From contig CAZOLV010000084.1 in NCBI GenBank assembly GCA_964580725.1, positions 1 through 23,813 of the forward strand: a stretch of 23,813 nt of DNA. The letters are read 5' to 3'. Below the pieces are notes generated by a model, which was given only the letters and a program-made list of their open reading frames with translations, was not told the DNA's origin and made no database searches. The DNA comes from Amarolinea sp964580725 (lineage in GTDB: Bacteria; Chloroflexota; Anaerolineae; SSC4; Amarolineaceae). Made by a program: the position numbers and the translations under genes. The number at the start of each line of letters is the position of its first letter. The stretch's first letter is position 1. Below, one piece after another: positions 1-7,081 of the stretch.

Positions 1-69
1 ACGCCCACAATCATCCTTTTCCTAAACCAGGTGACACTTATGGGTAATCACCAGACGCATTGGCGCGAC

Positions 70-98
70 TTTACGTTTTTTGATGATCGTAGTAAAAT
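70..98 (+). promoter_or_regulatory. Sigma-70-like promoter for the SbcD-type gene
   Basis: A -35 box TTTACG (70-75) and a -10 box TAAAAT (93-98) are separated by exactly 17 nt. The -10 ends only six bases before the ATG at 105, so transcription should start at or next to the start codon. No Shine-Dalgarno sequence lies upstream of that ATG, which fits a leaderless transcript. This rests on sequence matches only. Confidence 0.45.
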
Positions 99-104
99 GG
101 CAGC

Positions 105-1346
105 ATGATCCGCATTTTGCACTTCGCCGATTTGCATTTGGGCATGGAGAACTACGGTCGGCTCGATCCGGCCACCGGCCTATCGACGCGGGCGCTCGAT
201 TTCTTGCGCGTGTTCGACGAGTTGATCGCCTATGCGGTGCAAACGGACGGGTCTGGGCCGGTTGATCTGGTGCTCTTCGCCGGCGATGCGTTCAAGACGC
301 GCGATCCAAGCCCCACCTACCAGCGCGAGTTTGCCCGACGCATCCATCTGCTGGCCACGACGCACGGTATCCCGGTCTTCCTGTTGGTGGGCAATCACGA
401 TGTCCCCAACGCCAGCGGGCAGGCGCACAGTCTGGAGATCTTCAGCACGCTCGAAGTCCCCGGCGTCATCGTGGCGCGCCGGCCCGATCTCTTCACCATC
501 GAGACGCGGCATGGACCGCTGCAGATCGTGGCCGTGCCCTGGGTCAACCGCAGCGCCCTGCTGACCAGGGATGAGTACACGGGGCTGAACCTGGATGACC
601 TCAACCAGACGATGCTGAGCAAGCTGGACAGCGGGCTGCAGGCCATTTTTGCCCGTGTCCGGCCTGATGCGCCGATCATCATGACGGTGCATGGGACGGT
701 GCAGGGTGCGATGTTTGGGTCGGAACGCAATGTGATGCTTGGCCATGACCTGGTCTTGCCGCGCTCTCTGTTCGATCAGCAACCACCTGTCAGTTATGTC
801 GCCATGGGACACATCCACAAGCATCAGTCTGTGGGCGACGACCCGCCCATCGTCTACGCCGGCAGTCTGGAACGGGTTGACTTTGGCGAGGCGAGCGAGG
901 AAAAGGGTTTCGTGATGGTCGAGCTGGATGGAGCGGGCAGCAGGGCGCGCTGGCAGTTCCAGCGCGTGGCGGCCAGGCGCTTCATCAGTTTGAACATCGA
1001 AGCGCGGGCGGCCGATCCGACAGAGACGATCATTTCGGCCATCGAACGCCAGCCGATCGCCGATGCAGTCGTCAAAGTCATCATCCGCACGACGCACCAG
1101 GTCGAGGCGCTGATTGACGATCAGCGGATCATGAAGGCGCTGGCGCCGGCCTGCTACGTCACATTGAGTCACGATGTCGAACGCACGGCCCGCAGCCGGC
1201 TTTCCGGTGACACGGAGAGCGTCGAGGCGTTGACGCCGGAAGAAGTGCTGAAGCGTTACTTCAGCTATCGCCAGGCCACGCCTGAGCGCATCGAGCGGTT
1301 GCTGCAGGCAGCCACCCCGATTTTGCACCCTGAACAAGAGGCATGA
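105..1346 (+). CDS. sbcD: DNA repair exonuclease, SbcD/Mre11-type metallophosphoesterase
   Basis: The 413-aa product is a calcineurin-like phosphoesterase of the SbcD/Mre11 class, a Mn-dependent nuclease that trims DNA ends and hairpins, usually together with the SMC-like ATPase SbcC/Rad50. The metal-site motifs appear in order: DLH near residue 9 (FADLHLG), GDAF around residue 60, GNHD near residue 97 (VGNHDVPN), a VHGT histidine near residue 196, and GHIH near residue 236. The C-terminal third is the capping/partner-binding part expected of SbcD. Length is normal for the family (about 380-420 aa). No sbcC lies next to it; the next gene is unrelated. The start at 105 is favoured because a promoter-like -10 box ends six bases upstream and no ribosome binding site is present. 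The symbol is a family assignment; a related phosphoesterase is possible. Confidence 0.85.
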   Translation: MIRILHFADLHLGMENYGRLDPATGLSTRALDFLRVFDELIAYAVQTDGSGPVDLVLFAGDAFKTRDPSPTYQREFARRIHLLATTHGIPVFLLVGNHDVPNASGQAHSLEIFSTLEVPGVIVARRPDLFTIETRHGPLQIVAVPWVNRSALLTRDEYTGLNLDDLNQTMLSKLDSGLQAIFARVRPDAPIIMTVHGTVQGAMFGSERNVMLGHDLVLPRSLFDQQPPVSYVAMGHIHKHQSVGDDPPIVYAGSLERVDFGEASEEKGFVMVELDGAGSRARWQFQRVAARRFISLNIEARAADPTETIISAIERQPIADAVVKVIIRTTHQVEALIDDQRIMKALAPACYVTLSHDVERTARSRLSGDTESVEALTPEEVLKRYFSYRQATPERIERLLQAATPILHPEQEA

Positions 1347-1398
1347 TGTAGGGCCAGGCAGTACCCTGGCGCTGTCTTTCGCACCGGGGAGGTGAACG

Positions 1399-3633
1399 AT
1401 GAGCGTTTCGCTGCATACCACGGTTGGTCAGTTGGAAATCGCCCGCGGCCAACGTCGCGACCATGCGCCCAATGTGCGCGCCGTCGAGCCTGGCGAAGGC
1501 AAGGGCAATCTCTATCTGCTGATCGAGTTGACAGGCCCACAGGAGGGGCGCTCCCGCCTCTACCGTCAAATCCTCAACGAAGTGCAATCAACCTACTACG
1601 AAACGGCGGGCAATGTGACCGATGTGCTGCACATGGCGGTTTCACAGGCGCATCACCTGCTCGAACAGGCCAACGCCGGACGCAGCGCAGAGCAGCGTTG
1701 GCGCGGCGGCATGAGCTGTCTGGCGCTGTGGCAAGATCACGTCTATCTGGCGCAAGCCGGTCCGGCAACAGTCATGGTGACGCATCCGGCCACCGTCGAG
1801 ATGTTCCCGGCCTACGCCGAGCCGCCCCAGGGTGCGCTGGGCGACGAAAACGCACCCATGATTGATCTGTACCACACCAACATCGAACCGGACAACACGA
1901 TCCTGCTGCTGGAGAACGGCTGGGGCGATCAGGCCGACCTCGAAGCACTGGCCAGTGCCGCCGTGGCGCCAACGATGGACAAGGTGTGCGAATACCTGGT
2001 GCAGTTGGGCGCCGCTGCGCACCTGACTGCGCTGATCGTGATGGTCGCCGCAGCGCCGGCGGCGCGCAGCGCCAGGCCGGTCACTGCGCCGGCGACGACG
2101 GCGCCCTCCGCCCCGCTGCCGCGTCCGGCGCCGGTGCCGCTAGTGGCCGATGACGAAGATGAGGTCGGGCAGGACGAGCAGGCCGACTGGGACGCCGAAG
2201 ATGCCTGGTGGGAGGAGGCGGAACCGGTCGAGCCGGTGCCGCTCCCCGCTGCTCCCAAGCCGGCAAGAAAACGACCTGCGAGCGCCGGCGGCCTCATGCA
2301 GACGGGGCGCAACTTGCTCGAGCAGATATTGCCAGACTCCGCCCAACGTACAGCGCCCGCGGTCAAACCGCCGGCGGCCAAACCAGCAGTCGCCGCGCCG
2401 GCCGTCGAAACGCCGCGCCGCCCCACGCGCGCACGTCCCAAACCAACAGCGCAGCCCGCCTCGCGCAGTCGCTGGCCGCTGATCCTGGCCATTGCCATTC
2501 CACTGCTGGCGTTGTTGGTCGCCGGGGCGATGTATCTGCTGCGGGCGCGTGACCGTGAACAGCGGTTCCAGTCGCTCCTGCAAGAGGCGCAAGGAACGAT
2601 CGCCGCCGTCGCCGCGCTGGACGAGACGCAGGCGCGGGCGCTACTGGCCGCCGCTCAAACCAAAGTGGCCGAGGCGCTGGCGCTCAAGCCGGGCGACGCC
2701 GAGGCGCAGGATGTGCGCACCCGCATTCAGACCGAACTGGATCGCGTCAACCGGGTCACGCCGCTCTACCTGGTGGCGCCGCTCAAAGAATTCGAAGGCG
2801 CCGGGCGCGAGCTGGCGCGCGTGCTGGTGGATGGGGTCAACATCTTCGTGCTCGACCGCGGGCGCGACGTTGTGGAGCGTTACCGGCTCAACCAACTGGG
2901 CGATGGCCTGCAGCCAAACGATGGCGGGCCGCTGGTGACGCGGGGCCAGCCGGTCGGTTCGCTGGTGGTTGGCGAACTGGTGGATATGGCCTGGGCGCCG
3001 CCCGTTGGCCCGCGCACCGATTCGACCCTGCTGGTGCTCGATGCGAGCGGGATGCTGTACGAGTTCCGCGACCCGTGGGAGCTGAAGGCGCGCCCCGTGG
3101 CGATGCGCGAAATGTGGAAAAGCCCGCGCCTGATCTCGAGCTATCAGGGCAACCTCTATGTCCTCGACAACTCCCTGCAACAGGTCTTGAAGTACCGCCC
3201 CGGTGCCGATCTGGCTTACGATTCGGCGCCCGATCAATACTTCCCGCCGCAGACGCCGATTGATCTGACGAGCGCGGTGGATATCGGCATTGACGGCAAC
3301 ATCTGGATTCTGTCGAGTCAAGGCAGTGTGCAGAAATATCTCAGCGGTCAAGCCGAAGCCTTCAGCTTGCAGGGTTTGCCTGGCGCGCTCAAGCAGCCAG
3401 TGGGGCTGTTCGTCGGCATCGACGGGGGCGTCGAGGTCAACAACCTGTACGTCGCCGACGCCGGCGACGGCGTCATCTATCAGTTCGACAAGAACGGTGT
3501 CTTCACGCGCCAGTTCCGCGAGGCTGACAGCAAGAAGCTGCAGGGGTTGCGCAGCCTCTTTGTGGATGAACCGGGTGCGCGCTTCCTGCTGCTGACCAGC
3601 ACGGCGCTCTATCGGGCCGACATTCCTCGCTGA
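1399..3633 (+). CDS. Membrane protein with degenerate PP2C-like N-domain and C-terminal NHL-like beta-propeller
   Basis: The 744-aa product has four parts. Residues 1-220 resemble the PP2C/PPM phosphatase fold: a GGMSCLALW strand followed by YLAQAGPATVMV, then GALGDE and a PDNTILLLENGW strand. The aspartates that bind metal in active PP2C enzymes (DGHGG motif, terminal DN) are not evident, so a pseudophosphatase or sensor role is more likely than catalysis. Residues 221-357 are an Ala/Pro-rich linker with an acidic patch. A single TM helix spans about 359-381. A short helical stretch (385-445) leads to a propeller (about 455-744) with repeated strands such as NIFVLDRG, NLYVLDN, NIWILSSQG and NLYVADAGDG, typical of NHL-type repeats. 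The topology would place the PP2C-like part inside the cell and the propeller outside. The start is well supported by GGGAGGTG six bases before ATG 1399. Function is unknown. Confidence 0.7.
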   Translation: MSVSLHTTVGQLEIARGQRRDHAPNVRAVEPGEGKGNLYLLIELTGPQEGRSRLYRQILNEVQSTYYETAGNVTDVLHMAVSQAHHLLEQANAGRSAEQRWRGGMSCLALWQDHVYLAQAGPATVMVTHPATVEMFPAYAEPPQGALGDENAPMIDLYHTNIEPDNTILLLENGWGDQADLEALASAAVAPTMDKVCEYLVQLGAAAHLTALIVMVAAAPAARSARPVTAPATTAPSAPLPRPAPVPLVADDEDEVGQDEQADWDAEDAWWEEAEPVEPVPLPAAPKPARKRPASAGGLMQTGRNLLEQILPDSAQRTAPAVKPPAAKPAVAAPAVETPRRPTRARPKPTAQPASRSRWPLILAIAIPLLALLVAGAMYLLRARDREQRFQSLLQEAQGTIAAVAALDETQARALLAAAQTKVAEALALKPGDAEAQDVRTRIQTELDRVNRVTPLYLVAPLKEFEGAGRELARVLVDGVNIFVLDRGRDVVERYRLNQLGDGLQPNDGGPLVTRGQPVGSLVVGELVDMAWAPPVGPRTDSTLLVLDASGMLYEFRDPWELKARPVAMREMWKSPRLISSYQGNLYVLDNSLQQVLKYRPGADLAYDSAPDQYFPPQTPIDLTSAVDIGIDGNIWILSSQGSVQKYLSGQAEAFSLQGLPGALKQPVGLFVGIDGGVEVNNLYVADAGDGVIYQFDKNGVFTRQFREADSKKLQGLRSLFVDEPGARFLLLTSTALYRADIPR

Positions 3634-3665
3634 AACAACCGTCATCTCGCAATCTGACGGAAACG

Positions 3666-3697
3666 ACAAGCCCGGACGCTCTTGCGTCCGGGCTTGT
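3666..3697. terminator. Strong hairpin terminator between convergent genes
   Basis: A perfect 14-bp stem (arms 3666-3679 and 3684-3697, sequence ACAAGCCCGGACGC and its complement) closes a TCTT tetraloop. It sits 32 bases after the stop of the upstream plus-strand gene and 27 bases before the stop of the facing minus-strand gene, so it can serve both. The T-rich tail on the plus side is short and interrupted (TTGTTGATT overlapping the arm). Confidence 0.8.
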
Positions 3698-3724
3698 TGA
3701 TTATGAAGCGGGAGAGGTCAGAGG

Positions 3725-4150
3725 TCAGAGGCCAGGATGACGTCGGCGATGTGACTGGCGGGGCGCTGAGAGCGGCGTGACGGCCAGGCCAATCATGGCC
3801 AAGAGAGCGACGATGCTCGCCGTCAGCGAAACCCGTTGTGCGTGCGTTGCCTGACCTGCGTCTGGTTGAACCTGCCTTGCTTCGTCGCCCTCGCTCACGC
3901 TGGAACCGGCGGCCAGACGGAGCGAGCCTGTCAGCGCCACATCCAGATGCGATACCGGCGGTTGAACGTCCGATTGTCGTGCGTCGCTGCGACCGGCGCC
4001 GGCCAGAGGAGCGATCAAACAGGCGAACATGACGAAAGCAGCAACGTACAGAAAGCGCAAGAGCCAGACTGGTCTGGCGTCTCGCCGCGCCGCGATCTCG
4101 AAAACATGCGGGGTCGGTGTGCGATTGTCGAACCTTGTTTGCACCATCAT
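3725..4150 (-). CDS. Small hypothetical membrane protein, two TM segments
   Basis: A protein of about 141 aa that I do not recognise. It has a short polar N-terminus, a first hydrophobic helix (WLLRFLYVAAFVMFACLIAPL), a polar loop of about 65 residues rich in Ser, Asp and Gln, a second hydrophobic helix (SIVALLAMIGLAVTPL) and a basic tail. The open frame extends to an ATG at 4264, but the start is better placed at the run of three ATGs at 4153-4145. A perfect AGGAGG (4161-4156) lies 5 nt from the second ATG and 8 nt from the third. The 15 or so residues encoded above that site then become leader. It lies downstream of and co-directional with ldh, with about 140 bp between. A cell-envelope role is only a guess from the topology. 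Confidence 0.5.
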   Translation of the reverse strand: MMVQTRFDNRTPTPHVFEIAARRDARPVWLLRFLYVAAFVMFACLIAPLAGAGRSDARQSDVQPPVSHLDVALTGSLRLAAGSSVSEGDEARQVQPDAGQATHAQRVSLTASIVALLAMIGLAVTPLSAPRQSHRRRHPGL

Positions 4151-4289
4151 CATTGCCTCCTGAGACGGCTCGATCAGTTGAAAATACGTCTCGAGCATCA
4201 TTGTGACACGAAGATGGCTGGTTGGCAACAGTACCGCGGTCATGAAACACAATGGCGCAGGCATCCTCCCGAATCCCTTGCGCCTGATC

Positions 4290-5216
4290 TCAGAGAGAGC
4301 GCGCCGCCTCCTGCAAGATGGCTGCCGAACGCTGTAGGGCGATCAACTCGCCAGGGCTGAGATCGGGCAGCAGGACACCTTCGACGCCGTCGTGATCCAC
4401 GACGCTTGGCAGGCTCAGGCAGACATCGTTCATGCCAAACTGCCCCGTCATCAAGGTGGAGACGGTGAGGATCGTGTTCTGATCGCGCAGGATGGCTTCG
4501 ACGATGTGGCGAACACCCAAACCAATGGCGTAGTAGGTGGCGCCTTTACGGGCAATGATCTCATAGGCAGCGCGGCGCACCTGCAAGTCAATCTCTTCCT
4601 GCAACGTCGCGCTGTAGGCGATGCCGCGCTGGCGGCAGAATTCATCCAATGGCAGGCCGGCGACCGCGGCGCGGCTCCAGACAATCACTTCACTGTCGCC
4701 ATGCTCGCCGATGACGTAGCCGTGCACGCTGCGCGGATCCACGCTGAGTCGTTGACCGACCAGGGCGCGCAGGCGGGCGGTGTCCAGGACGGTGCCGGAG
4801 CCAATGACGCGGCTGGGCGGGAACCCGGAGAGCTTGAGGCTGATGTAGGTCAAGATGTCAACGGGGTTGGAGACGATCAGCAGGATGGCCTGCGGCGCTG
4901 CGGCGACGATCTGCGGGATCATCTGGCCGAAGATTTCGGCGTTGCGCTTGACCAGATCGAGGCGCGTCTCGCCGGGCCGTTGTGCAGCGCCCGCCGTAAT
5001 CACGACGATTTGGGCGCCGGCGCAGTCGGCATAGGTCCCGCCACGCACGGTGACTGGTCGCACGAACGATGAGCCGTGCATCAGGTCCATCGCTTCGCCT
5101 TCGGCTTTGCGTTCGTTGACGTCAATCAGCACGATTTCAGCGGCCAGGCCACTGATCATCAGGGCGTAAGCGGCGCTGGCGCCCACCGCGCCGACGCCGA
5201 TCATGGCAATTTTCAT
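4290..5216 (-). CDS. ldh: L-lactate dehydrogenase (NAD-dependent)
   Basis: The 308-aa product interconverts pyruvate and L-lactate with NADH in the cytoplasm. The N-terminal Rossmann motif is GVGAVG (7-12), followed by the acidic IDVN that binds the adenosine ribose. The substrate loop reads AGAAQRPGETR: Gln79 takes the place of the arginine that marks malate dehydrogenases, so lactate specificity is favoured. Arg85 is the mobile-loop arginine. SNPVD (116-120), LDTAR (Asp145, Arg148) and the catalytic GEHGDSE (His172) are all present. Length is normal for the family. An upstream in-frame ATG at 5264 would add 16 residues (MDFRWKRQTNGG...) foreign to the family, so the ATG at 5216, directly before KIAMIG, is chosen. 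The purine-rich GGAGGAG lies about 11 nt upstream, which is long; see the duplicated leader just above the gene. Confidence 0.9.
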   Translation of the reverse strand: MKIAMIGVGAVGASAAYALMISGLAAEIVLIDVNERKAEGEAMDLMHGSSFVRPVTVRGGTYADCAGAQIVVITAGAAQRPGETRLDLVKRNAEIFGQMIPQIVAAAPQAILLIVSNPVDILTYISLKLSGFPPSRVIGSGTVLDTARLRALVGQRLSVDPRSVHGYVIGEHGDSEVIVWSRAAVAGLPLDEFCRQRGIAYSATLQEEIDLQVRRAAYEIIARKGATYYAIGLGVRHIVEAILRDQNTILTVSTLMTGQFGMNDVCLSLPSVVDHDGVEGVLLPDLSPGELIALQRSAAILQEAARSL

Positions 5217-5251
5217 GGTTTGTCTGTCTCCTCCATTTGTCTGTCTCTTCC
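5213..5251 (-). promoter_or_regulatory. Duplicated Shine-Dalgarno leader and 7-codon minicistron ahead of ldh
   Basis: A 16-nt element (GGAGGAGACAGACAAA, 5234-5219) is repeated upstream at 5251-5236 as GGAAGAGACAGACAAA, with a period of 17 nt and one mismatch. The junction creates an ATG at 5236 that opens a 7-codon frame (MEETDKP). Its TGA overlaps the ldh start as ATGA. Translation of this mini-frame from the first purine-rich copy (8-nt spacing) could deliver ribosomes to ldh. The duplication is seen directly; coupling is inference. Confidence 0.4.
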
Positions 5252-5328
5252 ATCGGAAGTCCAAAAGTCAAAATGCCAAAATGTCAAATCGAATCTGGTT
5301 AGATCGAATCTGGCGCGGCCAGCGGCTG

Positions 5329-6728
5329 TCACCCACTGCCCCAGGCATTTGCAACGAGCTGGACATCGTCCATATCTACGATGCCATTGTGGTTGAAGTC
5401 GAAACGCACGTCTGGGGTATTCCAGACAGTTGCAATGATTTGCACATCAACCACGTTCAGAACGCCATCGCCATTCAGGTCGCAACACGGCCAGGGGGTA
5501 GGAACGACGGTTGCGGTCGGTGTTCCGGTCGGCGTTTCGGTGGGGGTGGGTGTTCCGGTCGGGGTTTCGGTGGGAGTGGGTGTGCCGGTCGGCGTTTCGG
5601 TGGGAGTGGGGGTGCCGGNNNNNNNNNNNNNNNNNNNNNNNNNNNNNNNNNNNNNNNNNNNNNNNNNNNNNNNNNNNNNNNNNNNNNNNNNNNNNNNNNN
5701 NNNNNNNNNNNNNNNNNNGTGCCGGTCGGCGTTTCGGTGGGAGTGGGGGTGCCGGTCGGGGTGGGAACATACAGCGGGTGTGAGTCAACCACAACGCCGC
5801 TGCGGGTGATGAATCGAAAGACGATCTGCGTCGTCGTCGCTTCGATGAGCATGGCACCAAAGTCGCCGTTGTAGCGCACGATGCTGCCGCTGATTGGCGT
5901 ACCAAAACCGTAGATCGAATAGCCGCCCAGGCCATTGACGAAAAAGGGAATGCCATCGCGCTCGATGCGCTCGTAGGTGTGATCGTGACCCGCCAGGACT
6001 GCGCTGGCGCCCCAGTCGGCATAGGGCCATTGCAGCGTGGCGTTGGAACCGTGCGCCGACGATGAAAAGGGCGCATGATGGAGCAAGATCAGTTTCCAGG
6101 GCTCGGCCGCTGTCGCCAGTGCATTTTGCAGCCAAAGGGCCTGTGCAGAGGTCGCCGTGATGCCATCCGGTTCGTGATAGTCGCTGTCGAGCATGAAGAA
6201 ATGCACCGGGCCGCGCGCCAGATCGTAATAGCGTTCGTTGCCGGGCAGGGTGAAGTAGTCGAGATAGGGCTGTGCGTTCGTGGTGAGCCAGTCATGGTTG
6301 CCCGGTGCGGGGAAGAACTTGTTTTCCGTTGCGCCGGCGCCGTAGCTTCCAGTGTAGGGAAAGATGAAATCGTGGTAGAACTGGCCGATGTTGGCGTCAA
6401 TCGTGCTGGCAGCGCCGCTCGGATAGTTGTTGTCGCCCACCGTCAGCGTCAGGTCGGGATTCCAACCGTGGACGAGCGCAGCGACATCGGCTTCGAAGCC
6501 GCTGCCGCTGCCATAATCGCCGATGACGGCAAAGCGCAGGGTGTCGGCGGGCGCCAGGGGCAGCGGTGTGGGGGGGAGATGGGCGGGCAGCGTTTCCAGG
6601 GAGATTTGCGTGGCGCGCGCCAGTCGCACGAACGGCGCCAGCCAGCGCGGCAGCCAGATCAGCGCCAGGGCGGTCAAGATGAAGACGATGGCGCGCCGCC
6701 GCCGGCGCATCAGATCTGACGTTACCAC
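5329..6728 (-). CDS. Secreted purple-acid-phosphatase-like metallophosphoesterase with PT-repeat linker and dockerin-like tail (contains assembly gap)
   Basis: The gene starts at GTG 6728, 5 nt after GGAGGAG. A basic N-terminus and hydrophobic helix (about 13-30) form a signal anchor. The calcineurin-like catalytic domain has GDYG (70-73), GDNNY (98-102), GNHDW (143-147), LLHHAPF and AGHDHTYER, the pattern of tartrate-resistant/purple acid phosphatases, which hydrolyse phosphomonoesters outside the cell. A Pro/Thr linker of 10-residue repeats (TPTETPTGTP) follows and runs into 100 Ns. Read literally through the gap the frame stops at 5475 with an arginine/proline-rich tail, an artefact. In the other frame after the gap the PT repeats continue and lead into DLNGDGVLNVVDVQIIATVW and DFNHNGIVDMDDVQLVANAW, two EF-hand-like dockerin motifs, then TGA at 5331-5329. 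The true gap length must therefore be 2 modulo 3. The catalytic domain is certain in type; the natural substrate is unknown. Confidence 0.8.
5518..5764 (-). repeat. 30-bp tandem repeats encoding TPTETPTGTP linker
   Basis: Units of 30 bp (10 codons) repeat with one or two base differences on both sides of the N run: about three and a half visible units below it and about one and a half above. Unit phase at the two gap edges predicts that the missing stretch is 23 plus a multiple of 30 bases. There are no unique spacers, so this is a coding repeat and not a CRISPR array. Confidence 0.9.
5619..5718. other. Assembly gap, exactly 100 Ns
   Basis: A run of exactly 100 undetermined bases, the conventional placeholder for a scaffold gap of unknown size. 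It falls inside the 30-bp tandem repeat, which explains why assembly broke here. Its length must not be used to infer reading frame. Confidence 0.98.
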
Positions 6729-6768
6729 CTGGACTCCTCCAATCCAAGATGCTGACGATACTCGGCAG

Positions 6769-6796
6769 ATTGTATCATCTCAATAATTTGGGGCAA
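6769..6796 (-). promoter_or_regulatory. Promoter candidate for the metallophosphoesterase gene
   Basis: On the minus strand TTGCCC (6796-6791, four of six matches to the -35 consensus) and TACAAT (6774-6769, five of six for the -10) are 16 nt apart. They lie 40 nt above the GGAGGAG and GTG start of the metallophosphoesterase. The -10 overlaps the outer arm of a nested palindrome and the -35 lies in its centre, so the palindrome could act as an operator. Confidence 0.45.
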
Positions 6797-6833
6797 AGAC
6801 CTGTCAGGTTTCCCCTACTTGTTGAGATGATAC
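6772..6833. repeat. Nested inverted repeat (62 nt) in the divergent intergenic region
   Basis: Perfect 12-bp outer arms GTATCATCTCAA (6772-6783) and TTGAGATGATAC (6822-6833) enclose a GGGG/CCCC pair (6790-6793, 6812-6815). These in turn enclose the symmetric core ACCTGTCAGGT (6799-6809). The element lies between the divergent metallophosphoesterase and pepA genes and overlaps the promoter of the former. It may be an operator, a transcript-end hairpin or a small mobile palindrome; no T tract follows. Confidence 0.75.
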
Positions 6834-6931
6834 GGCATATTCAACATGCGTTCCGATGGGCCAGCGACGCTATTCTAGCATGAGTCGCGCCCGAATGCCA
6901 ATGATAAATTTCTCTCTGTCGCCAACGGGTG

Positions 6932-6937
6932 TATAAT
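6932..6937 (+). promoter_or_regulatory. Consensus -10 box upstream of pepA
   Basis: A perfect TATAAT lies about 145 nt upstream of the pepA ATG. The region 17 nt above it (TTTCTC) matches the -35 consensus poorly, so the promoter call rests mainly on the -10. The rest of 6838-7081 shows no gene I can support. Confidence 0.35.
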
Positions 6938-7081
6938 CGTCGGGTGCAGCGGCAAGCAGCCGCGCCAACCGTCGGCGCTGACGGTGGGTGATGCAACCCG
7001 AACCGAGAAACGAGAGCGCAGGGTACCGGCTTGCAAGCAGGTCGGGATTCTTGCCAAACGAGGGAAACGGACGAACGAACG

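Noticed and set aside
1..14. Possible divergent gene starting with ATG at 14 on the minus strand after AGGAAAAGG
   Set aside because: Only four codons fall inside the window, too few to support a call.
180..1421. 413-codon minus-strand frame across the SbcD-type gene
   Set aside because: It is antisense to the metallophosphoesterase motifs and low in complexity, an expected by-product of high GC.
5255..5320. Short A-tracts and repeated ATCGAATCTGG near the ldh leader, with a TTGACA on the minus strand
   Set aside because: No acceptable -10 follows the TTGACA at 16-18 nt, and the A-tract spacing of 7-8 nt is not helical. It looks like simple-sequence drift.
5518..5764. Regular 30-bp repeats resembling a CRISPR array
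   Set aside because: Units are contiguous with no unique spacers, keep a reading frame and encode a Pro/Thr linker.
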